A stretch of DNA of 64,000 nucleotides, taken from contig JAXLWZ010000002.1 of NCBI GenBank assembly GCA_046328225.1, positions 62,001 through 126,000 on the forward strand, given 5' to 3'. Of the stretch, positions 47,995-55,785 are shown in pieces. Source of the stretch: Amarobacillus sp046328225 (GTDB lineage: Bacteria; Chloroflexota; Dehalococcoidia; Tepidiformales; Tepidiformaceae). Numbering within the stretch: position 1 is the stretch's first letter; each line of letters opens with the position of its first letter. The notes beneath the pieces were generated by a model. It ran no database searches. It worked only from the letters and a program-made list of their open reading frames with translations, and was not told the origin of the DNA. The position numbers were made by a program, and so were the translations under genes.

Positions 47995-49824
47995 GACGCC
48001 CGCGGTGGCCGGTGCGCCGGCGGCCTCGCCGCCCACGGCCTCGAACTGCTGCCGGTACAGCTCCGCGTACACCCCGCCGAGCGCGAGCAGCTCCGAATGC
48101 GTGCCCGATTCCACCAGCACCCCGCGCTCCAACACGAGGATCACGTCCGCCGCGAGGATGGTCGAAAGCCGGTGCGCGATGGCGAGCACCGTCCGCCCCC
48201 GCGTGAGCACCGCCAGCGCATCCTGGATCGCCCGCTCCGTCCCCGAATCCACACTCGAAGTCGCCTCGTCGAGGATCAGGATCGCCGGGTCCTTGAGCAG
48301 CGCCCGCGCGATCGCCACGCGCTGCTTTTCGCCCCCCGAGAGCCGGTACCCGCGCTCCCCGACGATGGTGCCATAGCCGTACGGGAGCGCCGCGATGAAT
48401 TCGTGGATGTTCGCCGCTCGCGCCGCCGTCTCGATCTCGGCGTCGGTCGCGCCCGGCCGCGCGTAGCGCAGGTTGTCGCGGATGGTCGAATGGAAGAGGA
48501 ACGGCTCCTGGTTCACCATCGCGATCGCGTTCGCCAGCGACGCCTGCGTCACCTCGCGGATGTCGTGCCCATCGACGGCGATGCGCCCGCCATCGACGTC
48601 GTACAGCCTCGGCACCAGGTACGCCGTTGTCGTCTTCCCCGCCCCGGAGTGGCCCACCAGCGCGGCGAACTTGCCCGGCGGCACCGTGAAGCTCAGGCCG
48701 CGCAGCGTTGGCGTCCCCGCCAGGTAGCTGAACCGCACATCCTCGAAGCGCAGCTCGCCGCGAACATCGCGCAGCTCCACCGCTCCCGGCCGGTCGTGGA
48801 TCTCCTGGTCCAGGTCCAGGTAGTCGAACAGCCGCTCGAACAGCGCGAGCGAGCTGAGCAGCGTCACATGGATGTTCAGCAGCGCCGTCGTGGGGCCGAA
48901 CAGCCGCCCGAGCAGCCCGGCGAACGCCACCACCGTGCCCAGCGTCGCCTCGCCGCCGATGACACGGTGTCCGCCGTACCAGTACACCACCACCGGCGCC
49001 ATCGACCCGAAGAGCCCCATCGTCACGCCGAACCAGCGGCCCACCATCGCCCGCCGCACGTTCAGCTGGCGAATGTGCCGCGCGGTCTCGTCGAAGCGGT
49101 CGATCTCGTACTCCTGCCGCCCGAACGTCTTCACCAGGAGCGCGCCGCTGACCGAAAGGGTCTCCTGCATGTGCGCCGTGAGTTGCGCGAGCTGCTCCTG
49201 CGATTCTGCCATCAGCGTGCGCTGCACATTGCCGACGCGCCGCGCGGGGATGATGAAGATGGGCAGGAACGCCACCGAGAACAGCGCCAGCCGCCAGTCC
49301 AGCGCCAGCATCAGCGCGAACGTGCTCCCCACCGTGATCAGGTTGCCGACCACGCCCCCGAGCGTGTCGCTCACCACGCCCTGCACCGCGCCCGTGTCGT
49401 TGCTCACGCGCGAAAGCACCTCGCCCGTGCGGTTCGAAGTGAACCACCGCAGCGGCATGCCCGTGAGGTGGCGGTAGAGCGCGGTCCGCAGGTCGAGCAT
49501 GACCGCCTGCCCGACGGACGTGCTCAGGTACGACTGCGCCACCCCGAGCACCGCGGAGAGCGCCACCAGCACCGCCATCGCCAGCACGAGCAGGTTCAGC
49601 TCGCGCCCGTCGCCCGGCGGCTTGAGCGCGTCATCGATGATGCGCTGGAGCAGCAGCGGCGGCCCCAGCCCGACCACCGCGGCGATGACGATCGTCGTCA
49701 GCAGCAGGATCACGAGCCCGAGATGCGGCCGGTGCAGGCTCACCGCCCGCTTGAGCGTCGGCCAGGCCGGCCGCTGGGGGCGTGCCTTGCGCCGCCGCTG
49801 GAGGTCCCCGTGGTCGAATCGCAT
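47992..49824 (-). CDS. ABC exporter, fused permease-ATPase (half transporter)
   Basis: A 610-residue half-transporter of the lipid/multidrug exporter type. The N-terminal membrane domain (about residues 20-320) has six helices, for example LGLVILLLTTIVIAAVVGLG. The ATPase domain has Walker A GHSGAGKTTTAYLV, signature YRLSGGEKQRVAIARALL, and Walker B ILILDEATSSVDSGTE. It must dimerise to function. The ATG at 49824 with GGAGGAG directly upstream is chosen; the reading to 49962 is an extension without homology. Substrate unknown. Confidence 0.93.
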   Translation of the reverse strand: MRFDHGDLQRRRKARPQRPAWPTLKRAVSLHRPHLGLVILLLTTIVIAAVVGLGPPLLLQRIIDDALKPPGDGRELNLLVLAMAVLVALSAVLGVAQSYLSTSVGQAVMLDLRTALYRHLTGMPLRWFTSNRTGEVLSRVSNDTGAVQGVVSDTLGGVVGNLITVGSTFALMLALDWRLALFSVAFLPIFIIPARRVGNVQRTLMAESQEQLAQLTAHMQETLSVSGALLVKTFGRQEYEIDRFDETARHIRQLNVRRAMVGRWFGVTMGLFGSMAPVVVYWYGGHRVIGGEATLGTVVAFAGLLGRLFGPTTALLNIHVTLLSSLALFERLFDYLDLDQEIHDRPGAVELRDVRGELRFEDVRFSYLAGTPTLRGLSFTVPPGKFAALVGHSGAGKTTTAYLVPRLYDVDGGRIAVDGHDIREVTQASLANAIAMVNQEPFLFHSTIRDNLRYARPGATDAEIETAARAANIHEFIAALPYGYGTIVGERGYRLSGGEKQRVAIARALLKDPAILILDEATSSVDSGTERAIQDALAVLTRGRTVLAIAHRLSTILAADVILVLERGVLVESGTHSELLALGGVYAELYRQQFEAVGGEAAGAPATAGV

Positions 49825-50005
49825 CTCCTCCGAGCCTAGTTCTCCTGCTCCTGGAGCGAAACTGCCCGTTTGGGCGGCCCTATGGCCCTGTCCACCGGCC
49901 CTCCACTGCCGATACCACGATCGCTCAACGACCGCGTGGGCGGCTCGTCGAATCGGCGACAAACGGGTTTCAGCCGGGGGGACGCCCGGCTATGGTGAGG
50001 CCGCG

Positions 50006-51124
50006 ATGCGGTGGATATACGGTTTTGCGACGGTTGCGTTCGCGGTGCTGCTCGGTGCGACAGCCCTCCATGGCGATGTGCGCCCCGCTGCCGCCGAGGA
50101 CGCCGTGCGCACCCTCGACCTCCGCGTCGAACGCTCCGGCGAGCCCGCCGTCGAGCTGCACTTCCTCGTGAACGCTCGCAGCGACGCGGCCGCCCGCGAT
50201 GCCGCCCTCCTCGCCGCGCGCGAGCTCGCCCCCGGCGCGACCATCTCCGCCATTGGCGGCGAAGCCCCCGCCGGGTCCGGTGTCGCCACGGCAGCCTTCG
50301 CGCTCTGGCCCTGGAAGTGGAACGACGACGAGCTCCCCGTGCGCATCGCCTATAACCCCGCGAATGCACCCGCCGGCGTCACCGCCGCGACCGTGTCCGC
50401 CGCGCTCGCACCGTGGAACGCCGTCACCACCAGCCGTTTCCGCTTCGCCGATCTCGAACTGACGAACGCCCACCCCGGCGTCCACCTGGGCATCGCCGAC
50501 GGCCAGAACACCATCGGCTGGCTCGATTTGGGCTGCGCCGAAGGCTGCGTCCTCGGCGTCACGAGCAAGCTCCCCGACGTCCACGAGGTCGATGTCGTGA
50601 TGAACACCGACCCCGGCGCGGGGCTCGGTTCGGGCGCGAACGGCACGCTCGATGCGCAGTCCATCCTCGTGCACGAAGCCGGGCACCTCGCCGGGCTCGA
50701 ACACAGCTGCCAGCCGCTCATCGGCGTCTGCTCGCCGCTCGAAACCGAGGCCGTCATGTACTGGCGGTACGCCGGCGTGAAGCGCTCCCTCGGCGCCGAC
50801 GACGCGGCCGGAGTCTCCTCGCTGTACCCCACTCCCGCCGGACAGGTGCCCGTGCCACCCGCGCCGATCGCGCCGCTGCCCGCGCCGTCGCCGGTCTCGC
50901 TGTCGCTCACATCGGGCTGGAACCTGGTCGTGCTGCCCTCGGGGCCGCTCCAGCCCGTGGTCGAAAAGCTCCCGTGCGTGCAGGCCATCTACTTCCACGG
51001 CGGCTTCGGCTGGACGGCGTGGGTGCGCGGCACACCCCCGACCCTGAACACGCTCGCGACCATCGATGCCGGCGCCGCGTACTGGGTCTGGTCGAGCGCG
51101 GCCTGCACGGCGACCCTCCCCTGA
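50006..51124 (+). CDS. Secreted matrixin-like zinc metalloprotease
   Basis: A 372-residue exported protein. A signal peptide (MRWIYGFATVAFAVLLGATA, cleavage after the AAAED region) is followed by a catalytic domain. It has IAYNPANAPAG, then WNAVTTSRFRFADLE, and the zinc motif ILVHEAGHLAGLEHSC (H-E-x-x-H-x-x-G-x-x-H), with EAVMYWRY as the Met turn. A proline-rich linker (about 280-300) precedes a C-terminal domain with SLTSGWNLVVLPSGPLQPV that recurs in other secreted proteins of such bacteria. TATGGT 9 nt upstream may be its -10. It is likely an extracellular protease. Confidence 0.85.
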   Translation: MRWIYGFATVAFAVLLGATALHGDVRPAAAEDAVRTLDLRVERSGEPAVELHFLVNARSDAAARDAALLAARELAPGATISAIGGEAPAGSGVATAAFALWPWKWNDDELPVRIAYNPANAPAGVTAATVSAALAPWNAVTTSRFRFADLELTNAHPGVHLGIADGQNTIGWLDLGCAEGCVLGVTSKLPDVHEVDVVMNTDPGAGLGSGANGTLDAQSILVHEAGHLAGLEHSCQPLIGVCSPLETEAVMYWRYAGVKRSLGADDAAGVSSLYPTPAGQVPVPPAPIAPLPAPSPVSLSLTSGWNLVVLPSGPLQPVVEKLPCVQAIYFHGGFGWTAWVRGTPPTLNTLATIDAGAAYWVWSSAACTATLP

Positions 51125-51168
51125 AACGCGCGACATGCCGTGTCGCGAAGCGGGGCGAGACTGTCCCC

Positions 51169-51357
51169 ATGACACGCGATTCGGCACCAACGACGGCACT
51201 CCAGGCATGGCGCGAACGCCTCCCCGGCGCGAGCGATGCCACCATCGCCGCCGCTATCGCCACCCGCGGCGAGCCATGGATGCTGCGCCACCTGCCCGCG
51301 CTCCGCGCCCAGGCCGCCTTCCTCGCCGCGCTCGGTGAGGCCCGGCGCGCATCCTGA
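51169..51357 (+). CDS. Small hypothetical protein (62 aa)
   Basis: MTRDSAPTTALQAWRERLPG opens an alanine-rich helical protein of 62 residues, between the protease and dcd. No family, membrane segment or metal motif is visible. Codon use is typical, and there is no strong ribosome binding site. It may be real, since the frame ends cleanly before the dcd promoter. Confidence 0.4.
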   Translation: MTRDSAPTTALQAWRERLPGASDATIAAAIATRGEPWMLRHLPALRAQAAFLAALGEARRAS

Positions 51358-51392
51358 ACGTTCGCGCACTGCCCCCTTCGCCGCGCTGCCGT

Positions 51393-51398
51393 TAGCCT
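51393..51398 (+). promoter_or_regulatory. -10 hexamer of leaderless dcd
   Basis: TAGCCT, 6 nt before the ATG at 51405, without a Shine-Dalgarno. Confidence 0.4.
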
Positions 51399-51404
51399 TC
51401 CGGC

Positions 51405-51974
51405 ATGGTTCTCAGCGACCGCACCATCCGCCGCGAGCTCGAAGCCGGCAGCATCGTCATCGACCCCCTGGGCCCGAACGCCATCCAGCCCGCCTCCGTC
51501 GACCTCCGCCTCGGCAACCAGTTCCGCGTCTTCCGCAACTCCCAAATCCCGTTCATCGACGTGAAGAAGGAGTACCCGGACCTGACCGAGCTGGTGACCA
51601 TCGACGACGACCGCCCGTTCGTCCTGCACCCCGGCGAATTCGCCCTCGCCGTCACCTACGAACGCGTCCGCCTGCCCGATTTCATCGTCGGGCGGCTCGA
51701 AGGCAAATCCTCGCTCGGGCGCCTGGGGCTGCTCATCCACTCGACCGCCGGGTACGTGGACCCGGGCTGGGATGGCGCGCTGACGCTCGAGCTTTCGAAC
51801 GTCGCCAACCTTCCGATCATGCTCTACCACCGCATGAAGGTGTCGCAGATCTCGTTCCTACGGCTCACGGAGCCCGCCGAGCACCCCTACGGTTCGACCG
51901 CCGCGGGCAGCAAGTATCAGCACCAGGAAGGCCCCACGCCGAGCCGCTACTACCTCAACTTCCGGGACGAATAG
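51405..51974 (+). CDS. dcd: dCTP deaminase
   Basis: Deaminates dCTP to dUTP, feeding dTMP synthesis. The protein is 189 residues and begins MVLSDRTIRRELEAGSIVID. Signature segments are IQPASVDLRLGNQFRVFRNS, LEGKSSLGRLGLLIHSTAGY (with the catalytic-site serine and arginine pattern) and GALTLELSNVANLPI (catalytic glutamate). GSKYQHQEGPTPSRYYLNF is the C-terminal lid. Whether it is monofunctional or also hydrolyses dUTP cannot be decided from sequence alone. A strong hairpin follows, shared with nirK. Confidence 0.95.
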   Translation: MVLSDRTIRRELEAGSIVIDPLGPNAIQPASVDLRLGNQFRVFRNSQIPFIDVKKEYPDLTELVTIDDDRPFVLHPGEFALAVTYERVRLPDFIVGRLEGKSSLGRLGLLIHSTAGYVDPGWDGALTLELSNVANLPIMLYHRMKVSQISFLRLTEPAEHPYGSTAAGSKYQHQEGPTPSRYYLNFRDE

Positions 51975-51986
51975 CCCCGGACGCGA

Positions 51987-52015
51987 CGAAGCCGGGCCAC
52001 TGCTGCCCGGCTTCG
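51987..52015. terminator. Bidirectional hairpin between dcd and nirK
   Basis: A perfect 11-bp stem CGAAGCCGGGC / GCCCGGCTTCG with a 7-nt loop. It lies 13 bp after the dcd stop and 25 bp after the nirK stop on the other strand. There is no long T tract on either side. Confidence 0.65.
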
Positions 52016-52039
52016 CCACTGCGTCGCGTGAGGTTGGTG

Positions 52040-53404
52040 CTAGTGCCCGGCACCCGCCGCGAGCGTCACATCGCCCGCCTGGAAGAGGCCCAGCGCGCCC
52101 TTGCTCGCGTTCGCGAACTTGTGCGTGACGATGGGGTAGAAGCCCTTCTCGTCGAAGGTGAACTCCACGAACCCGCCCTGCGAAGGCTGCAGGTCCAGCG
52201 CCTGCGCGCCGCCCTTGCTCGCGTCCGGCTTCAGCGTGTACGCCCCTTCCTTGAACACCGTGTCGAAGACCGTCCCCACGATGTGGAACGCGCTGTTCTC
52301 GTTCGGGCCGTCATCGACCACCCAGGCGCGAATCCGCTGCCCCGGTTCCACACGGATGGGCGCGAACTTGTACTGATTGTAGTAGCCGTTGAACACCACC
52401 GCGTCGAACTGCTCGGCCATCATCTTGTCCAGGTCGCCGGCCTCGCCGTTCGGCCCCAGGTAGAGCTCCGACTGCATGAAGATGTACTCGTGGTCCACCG
52501 CCGCCAGCCCCGGCGGGTCGATGATGATCGCCCCGTGCATGCCGTTGCCGATGTGGTGCAGCGCCGGCGCCGTGCCGCAGTGGTACATGAACGCGCCCGC
52601 GAACTTCGCCTCGAACTGGTACACGAGCGACTCGCCCGGGTTAATCGTCCGCATCTCGTCGTTCCAGGCGACCTTGCTCGCGTGGAAGTCGATGCTGTGG
52701 CCCATCGTTCCCTTGTTCTCGAGGGTGACCGTGACGATGTCGCCCACCTTCGCGCGAATCACCGGCCCCGGGAACTGCTGGTTGAAGGTGAACATCAGCT
52801 GCTTCACCCCCGGCGCGACCTCGACCATCGTCTCCTCGGCCGTGAGCGTGATCTTGTGCTCGGTGCCGCCGGGCGCCGGCTTCAGGGCCGGGTCGAACGG
52901 CTTCCAGCCCGCCGCCGGGGTGGCGTTGGCATCGATGGTGGCGTTGTTGCCGTTCTGGGTGGCGGTCATCGCGTGCGTGCCGCTGCCGCTGCTCGCCGCC
53001 GCGCCGGCGACTTCGATGTTCAGGATCATGCCCGCCTGCTTGTGGCCCGGCACCGTGCACCACGCCTGGGTCGAAGCATCGAACGGCCCGATTTCGATCG
53101 TCTGGCTCTTCCCGGGCGCGATCAGTTCCGTGCCCTCCGTGCCATTGACCTTCAGGTCGTGCTGCACACTGCCCGCGTTGGTGACCACGAGCGTGACCTT
53201 CTGGCCCGGGGCAACGTTGATCTTCGACGGCTTCACGTACAGGTCGCCGAGCTCGATCGAAATGCTCCCGCCAGCGCCGTTCGTCCCGCCGGTGCTGCCC
53301 GCTGAGGTGCGCCCCGCCGTGATGACGGCGCTGAACAGGACCGCGAGTGGCACGATCACGATCGCCGCCACCGTCCCCGCGATGAAGTTCTGGTGCTGCC
53401 GCAT
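52040..53404 (-). CDS. nirK: Copper nitrite reductase NirK with N-terminal cupredoxin domain
   Basis: Reduces nitrite to nitric oxide on the periplasmic side or outside the membrane. A signal/anchor helix (IAGTVAAIVIVPLAVLFSAV) is followed by an extra cupredoxin domain (about residues 45-130) with type 1 copper ligands in SVQHDL and QAWCTVPGHKQAGM. The NirK core has GHSIDFHA (two histidines and the catalytic aspartate), FMYHCGTAPALHHIGNGMHG (histidine, cysteine, histidine and methionine of the copper sites), and AFHIVGTVFD, where the last type 2 histidine is expected. It is 454 residues. The ATG at 53404 has AGGAGG 9 nt upstream. It is monocistronic. Confidence 0.9.
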   Translation of the reverse strand: MRQHQNFIAGTVAAIVIVPLAVLFSAVITAGRTSAGSTGGTNGAGGSISIELGDLYVKPSKINVAPGQKVTLVVTNAGSVQHDLKVNGTEGTELIAPGKSQTIEIGPFDASTQAWCTVPGHKQAGMILNIEVAGAAASSGSGTHAMTATQNGNNATIDANATPAAGWKPFDPALKPAPGGTEHKITLTAEETMVEVAPGVKQLMFTFNQQFPGPVIRAKVGDIVTVTLENKGTMGHSIDFHASKVAWNDEMRTINPGESLVYQFEAKFAGAFMYHCGTAPALHHIGNGMHGAIIIDPPGLAAVDHEYIFMQSELYLGPNGEAGDLDKMMAEQFDAVVFNGYYNQYKFAPIRVEPGQRIRAWVVDDGPNENSAFHIVGTVFDTVFKEGAYTLKPDASKGGAQALDLQPSQGGFVEFTFDEKGFYPIVTHKFANASKGALGLFQAGDVTLAAGAGH

Positions 53405-53432
53405 GATTTACATCCTCCTGCCGATGTAAATC
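53405..53432 (-). promoter_or_regulatory. Palindrome overlapping the nirK leader
   Basis: GATTTACATC and GATGTAAATC form a perfect 10-bp inverted repeat with an 8-nt spacer (CTCCTGCC on the plus strand). It ends directly at the nirK start codon. On the mRNA the spacer contains the GGAG part of the ribosome binding site, so it could be a repressor operator or a translational hairpin. Confidence 0.6.
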
Positions 53433-53643
53433 CAACTTTGCAGACTCTCCATCGCAGGGGAATGTGATATTAGTTCGGACTGGCTTTTTTGTGTGAATTA
53501 CGGCCACCCGGCCCCATTCGGCTACCCCAACCGGCAACGAAAGCCCCGCCATTCTCCCCGCCCCAGCCACCCCTCTCACTCTCTCGCCCGCCCAACAAGA
53601 ACGGGCAGCCCGCCATCACGGCAGCCTGCCCGTCATCGGGGCC
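53433..53643. other. nirK upstream/intergenic region
   Basis: Part of the 330-bp gap between nirK and the MoaD-like gene. It must contain the nirK promoter on the reverse strand. A stem ACGGGCAG/CTGCCCGT near 53592-53635 may be a terminator for the MoaD transcript. No gene is seen. Confidence 0.35.
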
Positions 53644-53726
53644 GATCCCCTGGGAACTGGGAACCTGGAACCGGGAACTGGCGGAGCCAGATCCCCTGGG
53701 AACTGGGAACTGGGAACCGGGAACTC
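53644..53726. repeat. Dispersed GGGAAC repeat, copies B and C
   Basis: Two near-identical tandem copies, 53644-53680 and 53690-53726. Each opens GATCCCCTGGGAACTGGGAA and continues with AACCGGGAACT. They are the complement of the element at 37231-37265. The unit is an imperfect 7-nt repeat (GGGAACT/C). Confidence 0.75.
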
Positions 53727-53734
53727 GGGGGGCC

Positions 53735-54010
53735 CTAGCCCCCCGCCACCGCCGGCACGATGCTCACCTCGTCCCCATCCTTGAGCTCCGTCTTCAGCCC
53801 CGAGAGGAAGCGCACGTCGTCGCCGTTCACGAAGATGTTCACGAAGCGGCGGATCTCCCCGCCTTCGTCCAGCAGCCGGTCCCGCATGCCGGGGTAACTC
53901 GCTTCCAGCGCGCTCACGCAGTCGTTGAGCGTCCCGCCCGAACTCTGCACCGTCGATGCCCCGCCGGTCAGACCGCGGAGCGGCTGGGGAACACGCACAT
54001 TGAGGGCCAT
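53735..54010 (-). CDS. MoaD/ThiS-family sulfur carrier protein
   Basis: A 91-residue ubiquitin-like protein ending in the diagnostic diglycine (VPAVAGG), where an E1-like enzyme would adenylate and a sulfur would form a thiocarboxylate. The beta-grasp pattern is RVPQPLRGLTGG, then IFVNGDDVRFL and LKDGDEVSIVPA. AGGAG lies 7 nt before the ATG at 54010. It is the last gene of the SAM-switch-controlled group with a NIL-domain protein and a thrC-like enzyme. This context suggests sulfur delivery to amino-acid biosynthesis rather than molybdopterin, since no moa gene is nearby. Confidence 0.85.
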   Translation of the reverse strand: MALNVRVPQPLRGLTGGASTVQSSGGTLNDCVSALEASYPGMRDRLLDEGGEIRRFVNIFVNGDDVRFLSGLKTELKDGDEVSIVPAVAGG

Positions 54011-54101
54011 GTCACTTCTCCTGTGGCAAAGGTGGCCGCGATGGGCGCCGCGCCGCGGCGTCCGCCCGCGATGGTGTCTGGTTGGGTCGTTCGCGCGCCC
54101 G

Positions 54102-54344
54102 CTACCCCTCGACGACGTCCCCCGTCACCGGGTCGATGCGCACGCCCTTCGCCTGCGCCCATGCGAGGCTCCGGTCGATTTCGTCCGCATCGCCCTCCAA
54201 CTCGAGGATCACCCAGCCCGTCTTCTCATCCACGTCCGCCATGCGGACGTTCGTGATGACGCGGAACTCGTGGCCCATCAGGTAGATAACGGGCTCCTGG
54301 ATCAGGGCTTCCGGGAAGGTGAATCGCACCCGCTTGACCGACAT
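54102..54344 (-). CDS. NIL-domain protein
   Basis: An 80-residue stand-alone NIL domain (ferredoxin-like fold), known as the C-terminal ligand-binding domain of methionine ABC ATPases and in sulfur-assimilation proteins of anaerobes. KRVRFTFPEALIQEPVIYLM opens the domain, followed by FRVITNVRMADVDEKTGW. Its ATG shares one base with the thrC-like stop (TGATG), so the two are coupled. The domain may sense or bind methionine or assist sulfur transfer; no cysteine is present. Confidence 0.85.
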   Translation of the reverse strand: MSVKRVRFTFPEALIQEPVIYLMGHEFRVITNVRMADVDEKTGWVILELEGDADEIDRSLAWAQAKGVRIDPVTGDVVEG

Positions 54345-55591
54345 CAGGCAATTGCCTCCGTGAGATGGCCCGCCGCGTACGCGCGGTCGAAGCTTTCGAT
54401 CGTCGGGTCGATCTCCAGCGCTGGCTGCAGGTGGTCCACCACGGCTTCCACCGTCTTGAACCCCGCGCCCGTGATGAACGCGACCGTCAGTTCGTCGGGG
54501 TGAATAGTACCGCGCTCCGCCAATTGCTTGAGGCTCGCGATCGTCACGCCGCCCGCCGTTTCGCCGAAAATCCCCTCCGTTTCGGCCAGCAGCTTCATCC
54601 CCGCGATGATCTCCTCGTCCGTCACGTTGCCGCAGCCCCCGTTCGTGTCCCGCAGCTGCACCAGGCTGTAATACCCGTCGGCCGGATTGCCGATGGCCAG
54701 CGACTTCGCGATCGTGTCCGGCTTTTGCGGGCGAAAGTTCAGCGTCCCCTCCTGCCACGCCGTCGCGATGGGCGAGCAGCCCGTCGCCTGCGCACCGCTC
54801 ATGCGCGTCTTCGGCTCATCGATGATGCCCGCCTTCGCCAGCTCCTCGAGCCCCTTGCGAATCTTCACGTAGAGCGACCCGCTCGCCATCGGCACGACGC
54901 AGTGGTCCGGCGCCCGCCAGCCCAGCTGCTCGGCCACTTCGAAGCCCAGCGTCTTCGAACCCTCCGAGTAGTACGGCCGCACGTTCACGTTCACGAACGC
55001 CCAGTCGTATTGCCCCGCGAGCTCGGCACAGAGGCGGTTCACGTCGTCGTAGTTGCCGCGCACCTTCACCAGCGTCGGCGCGTAGATGAGCGAACCGAGG
55101 ACCTTGCCCAGCTCCAGGTTCGTGGGGATGAAGACCACCGCCTCCATACCGGCCGCGGCCGCGTGCGCGCTCACGCTGTTGGCCAGGTTGCCCGTGCTCG
55201 CGCAGGCCAGCTTCCCGAAGCCCAGCTCCCGCGCCCGGCTCGCCGCCACGGCCACCACGCGGTCCTTGAACGACCAGGTGGGGTTCACCGTGTCGTTCTT
55301 GATGTAGAGGTTGTTCAGCCCCAGCGCCTTGCCGAGGTTCTTCGCACGAATGAGGGGCGTGTAGCCCGCGCCGATATCGATCGCCGCGTCGGCATCCACC
55401 GGCAGGAAATCCCGGTAGCGCCAGAGGCTCGCCGGGCCGCGTTCGATCGATTCGCGCGTGACGTTGCGGCGAAGGCGGTCGTAGTCATAGGTGACCTCGA
55501 CCGGCCCGAAACAGAACTCGCAGACGTGCTGCGCGGCGAGTGGGTATTCGCGATGACATTCGCGACAACGAAGGGCAGTGGCGTACGACAT
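54344..55591 (-). CDS. thrC: Threonine synthase-like PLP enzyme under SAM control
   Basis: A 415-residue fold-type II PLP enzyme. An N-terminal zinc ribbon (CRECHREYPLAAQHVCEFC) precedes the PLP domain. The PLP lysine is in NPTWSFKDRVVAV, the phosphate loop is ACASTGNLANSVSAHA, and FGETAGGVTIASL is near the end. By homology it converts O-phosphohomoserine to threonine. Its operon (NIL domain, MoaD carrier) and its SAM-I riboswitch argue that it might instead replace the phosphate with sulfide to make homocysteine. ATG at 55591, with GGAG 7 nt upstream, is preferred to the TTG at 55597. Confidence 0.9.
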   Translation of the reverse strand: MSYATALRCRECHREYPLAAQHVCEFCFGPVEVTYDYDRLRRNVTRESIERGPASLWRYRDFLPVDADAAIDIGAGYTPLIRAKNLGKALGLNNLYIKNDTVNPTWSFKDRVVAVAASRARELGFGKLACASTGNLANSVSAHAAAAGMEAVVFIPTNLELGKVLGSLIYAPTLVKVRGNYDDVNRLCAELAGQYDWAFVNVNVRPYYSEGSKTLGFEVAEQLGWRAPDHCVVPMASGSLYVKIRKGLEELAKAGIIDEPKTRMSGAQATGCSPIATAWQEGTLNFRPQKPDTIAKSLAIGNPADGYYSLVQLRDTNGGCGNVTDEEIIAGMKLLAETEGIFGETAGGVTIASLKQLAERGTIHPDELTVAFITGAGFKTVEAVVDHLQPALEIDPTIESFDRAYAAGHLTEAIA

Positions 55592-55683
55592 GCTCAAACT
55601 CCGCGAAGCCCACGGGGACAGTGGGCGATCGGCGCTCGCACGGCGCTACGGTGCGATGGCGCGGGACGGTTTCGGACGCGGGG

Positions 55684-55703
55684 AGCCCCTTCAGCGAGGG
55701 GCT
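55684..55703 (-). promoter_or_regulatory. Attenuator-like hairpin after the leader ORF
   Basis: On the reverse strand AGCCCC and GGGGCT pair around an 8-nt loop, beginning at the stop codon of the 12-residue Met-rich leader ORF. There is no T tract, so a full terminator is not certain. Confidence 0.45.
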
Positions 55704-55740
55704 AGAGCATGACCATGCGGCCCGGGAGGGAAGCCATCAT
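55702..55740 (-). CDS. Possible Met-rich leader peptide (12 aa)
   Basis: ATG at 55740 to TAG at 55702 reads MMASLPGRMVML, four methionines in twelve residues. AGGAG is correctly spaced (5 nt) before the first ATG. It lies between the SAM-I riboswitch and thrC and is followed by a hairpin, the layout of a classical amino-acid attenuator. No family evidence is possible at this length. Confidence 0.45.
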   Translation of the reverse strand: MMASLPGRMVML

Positions 55741-55785
55741 TGGTTCTCCTGTTTCCGCGTGGGCCGATCCGAGTTCGAGCGCTGT

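Noticed and set aside
53735..54010. Molybdopterin synthase small subunit (MoaD)
   Set aside because: No moaE, moaA, moeB or molybdoenzyme gene in the window; the operon and its SAM switch point to sulfur amino-acid metabolism.
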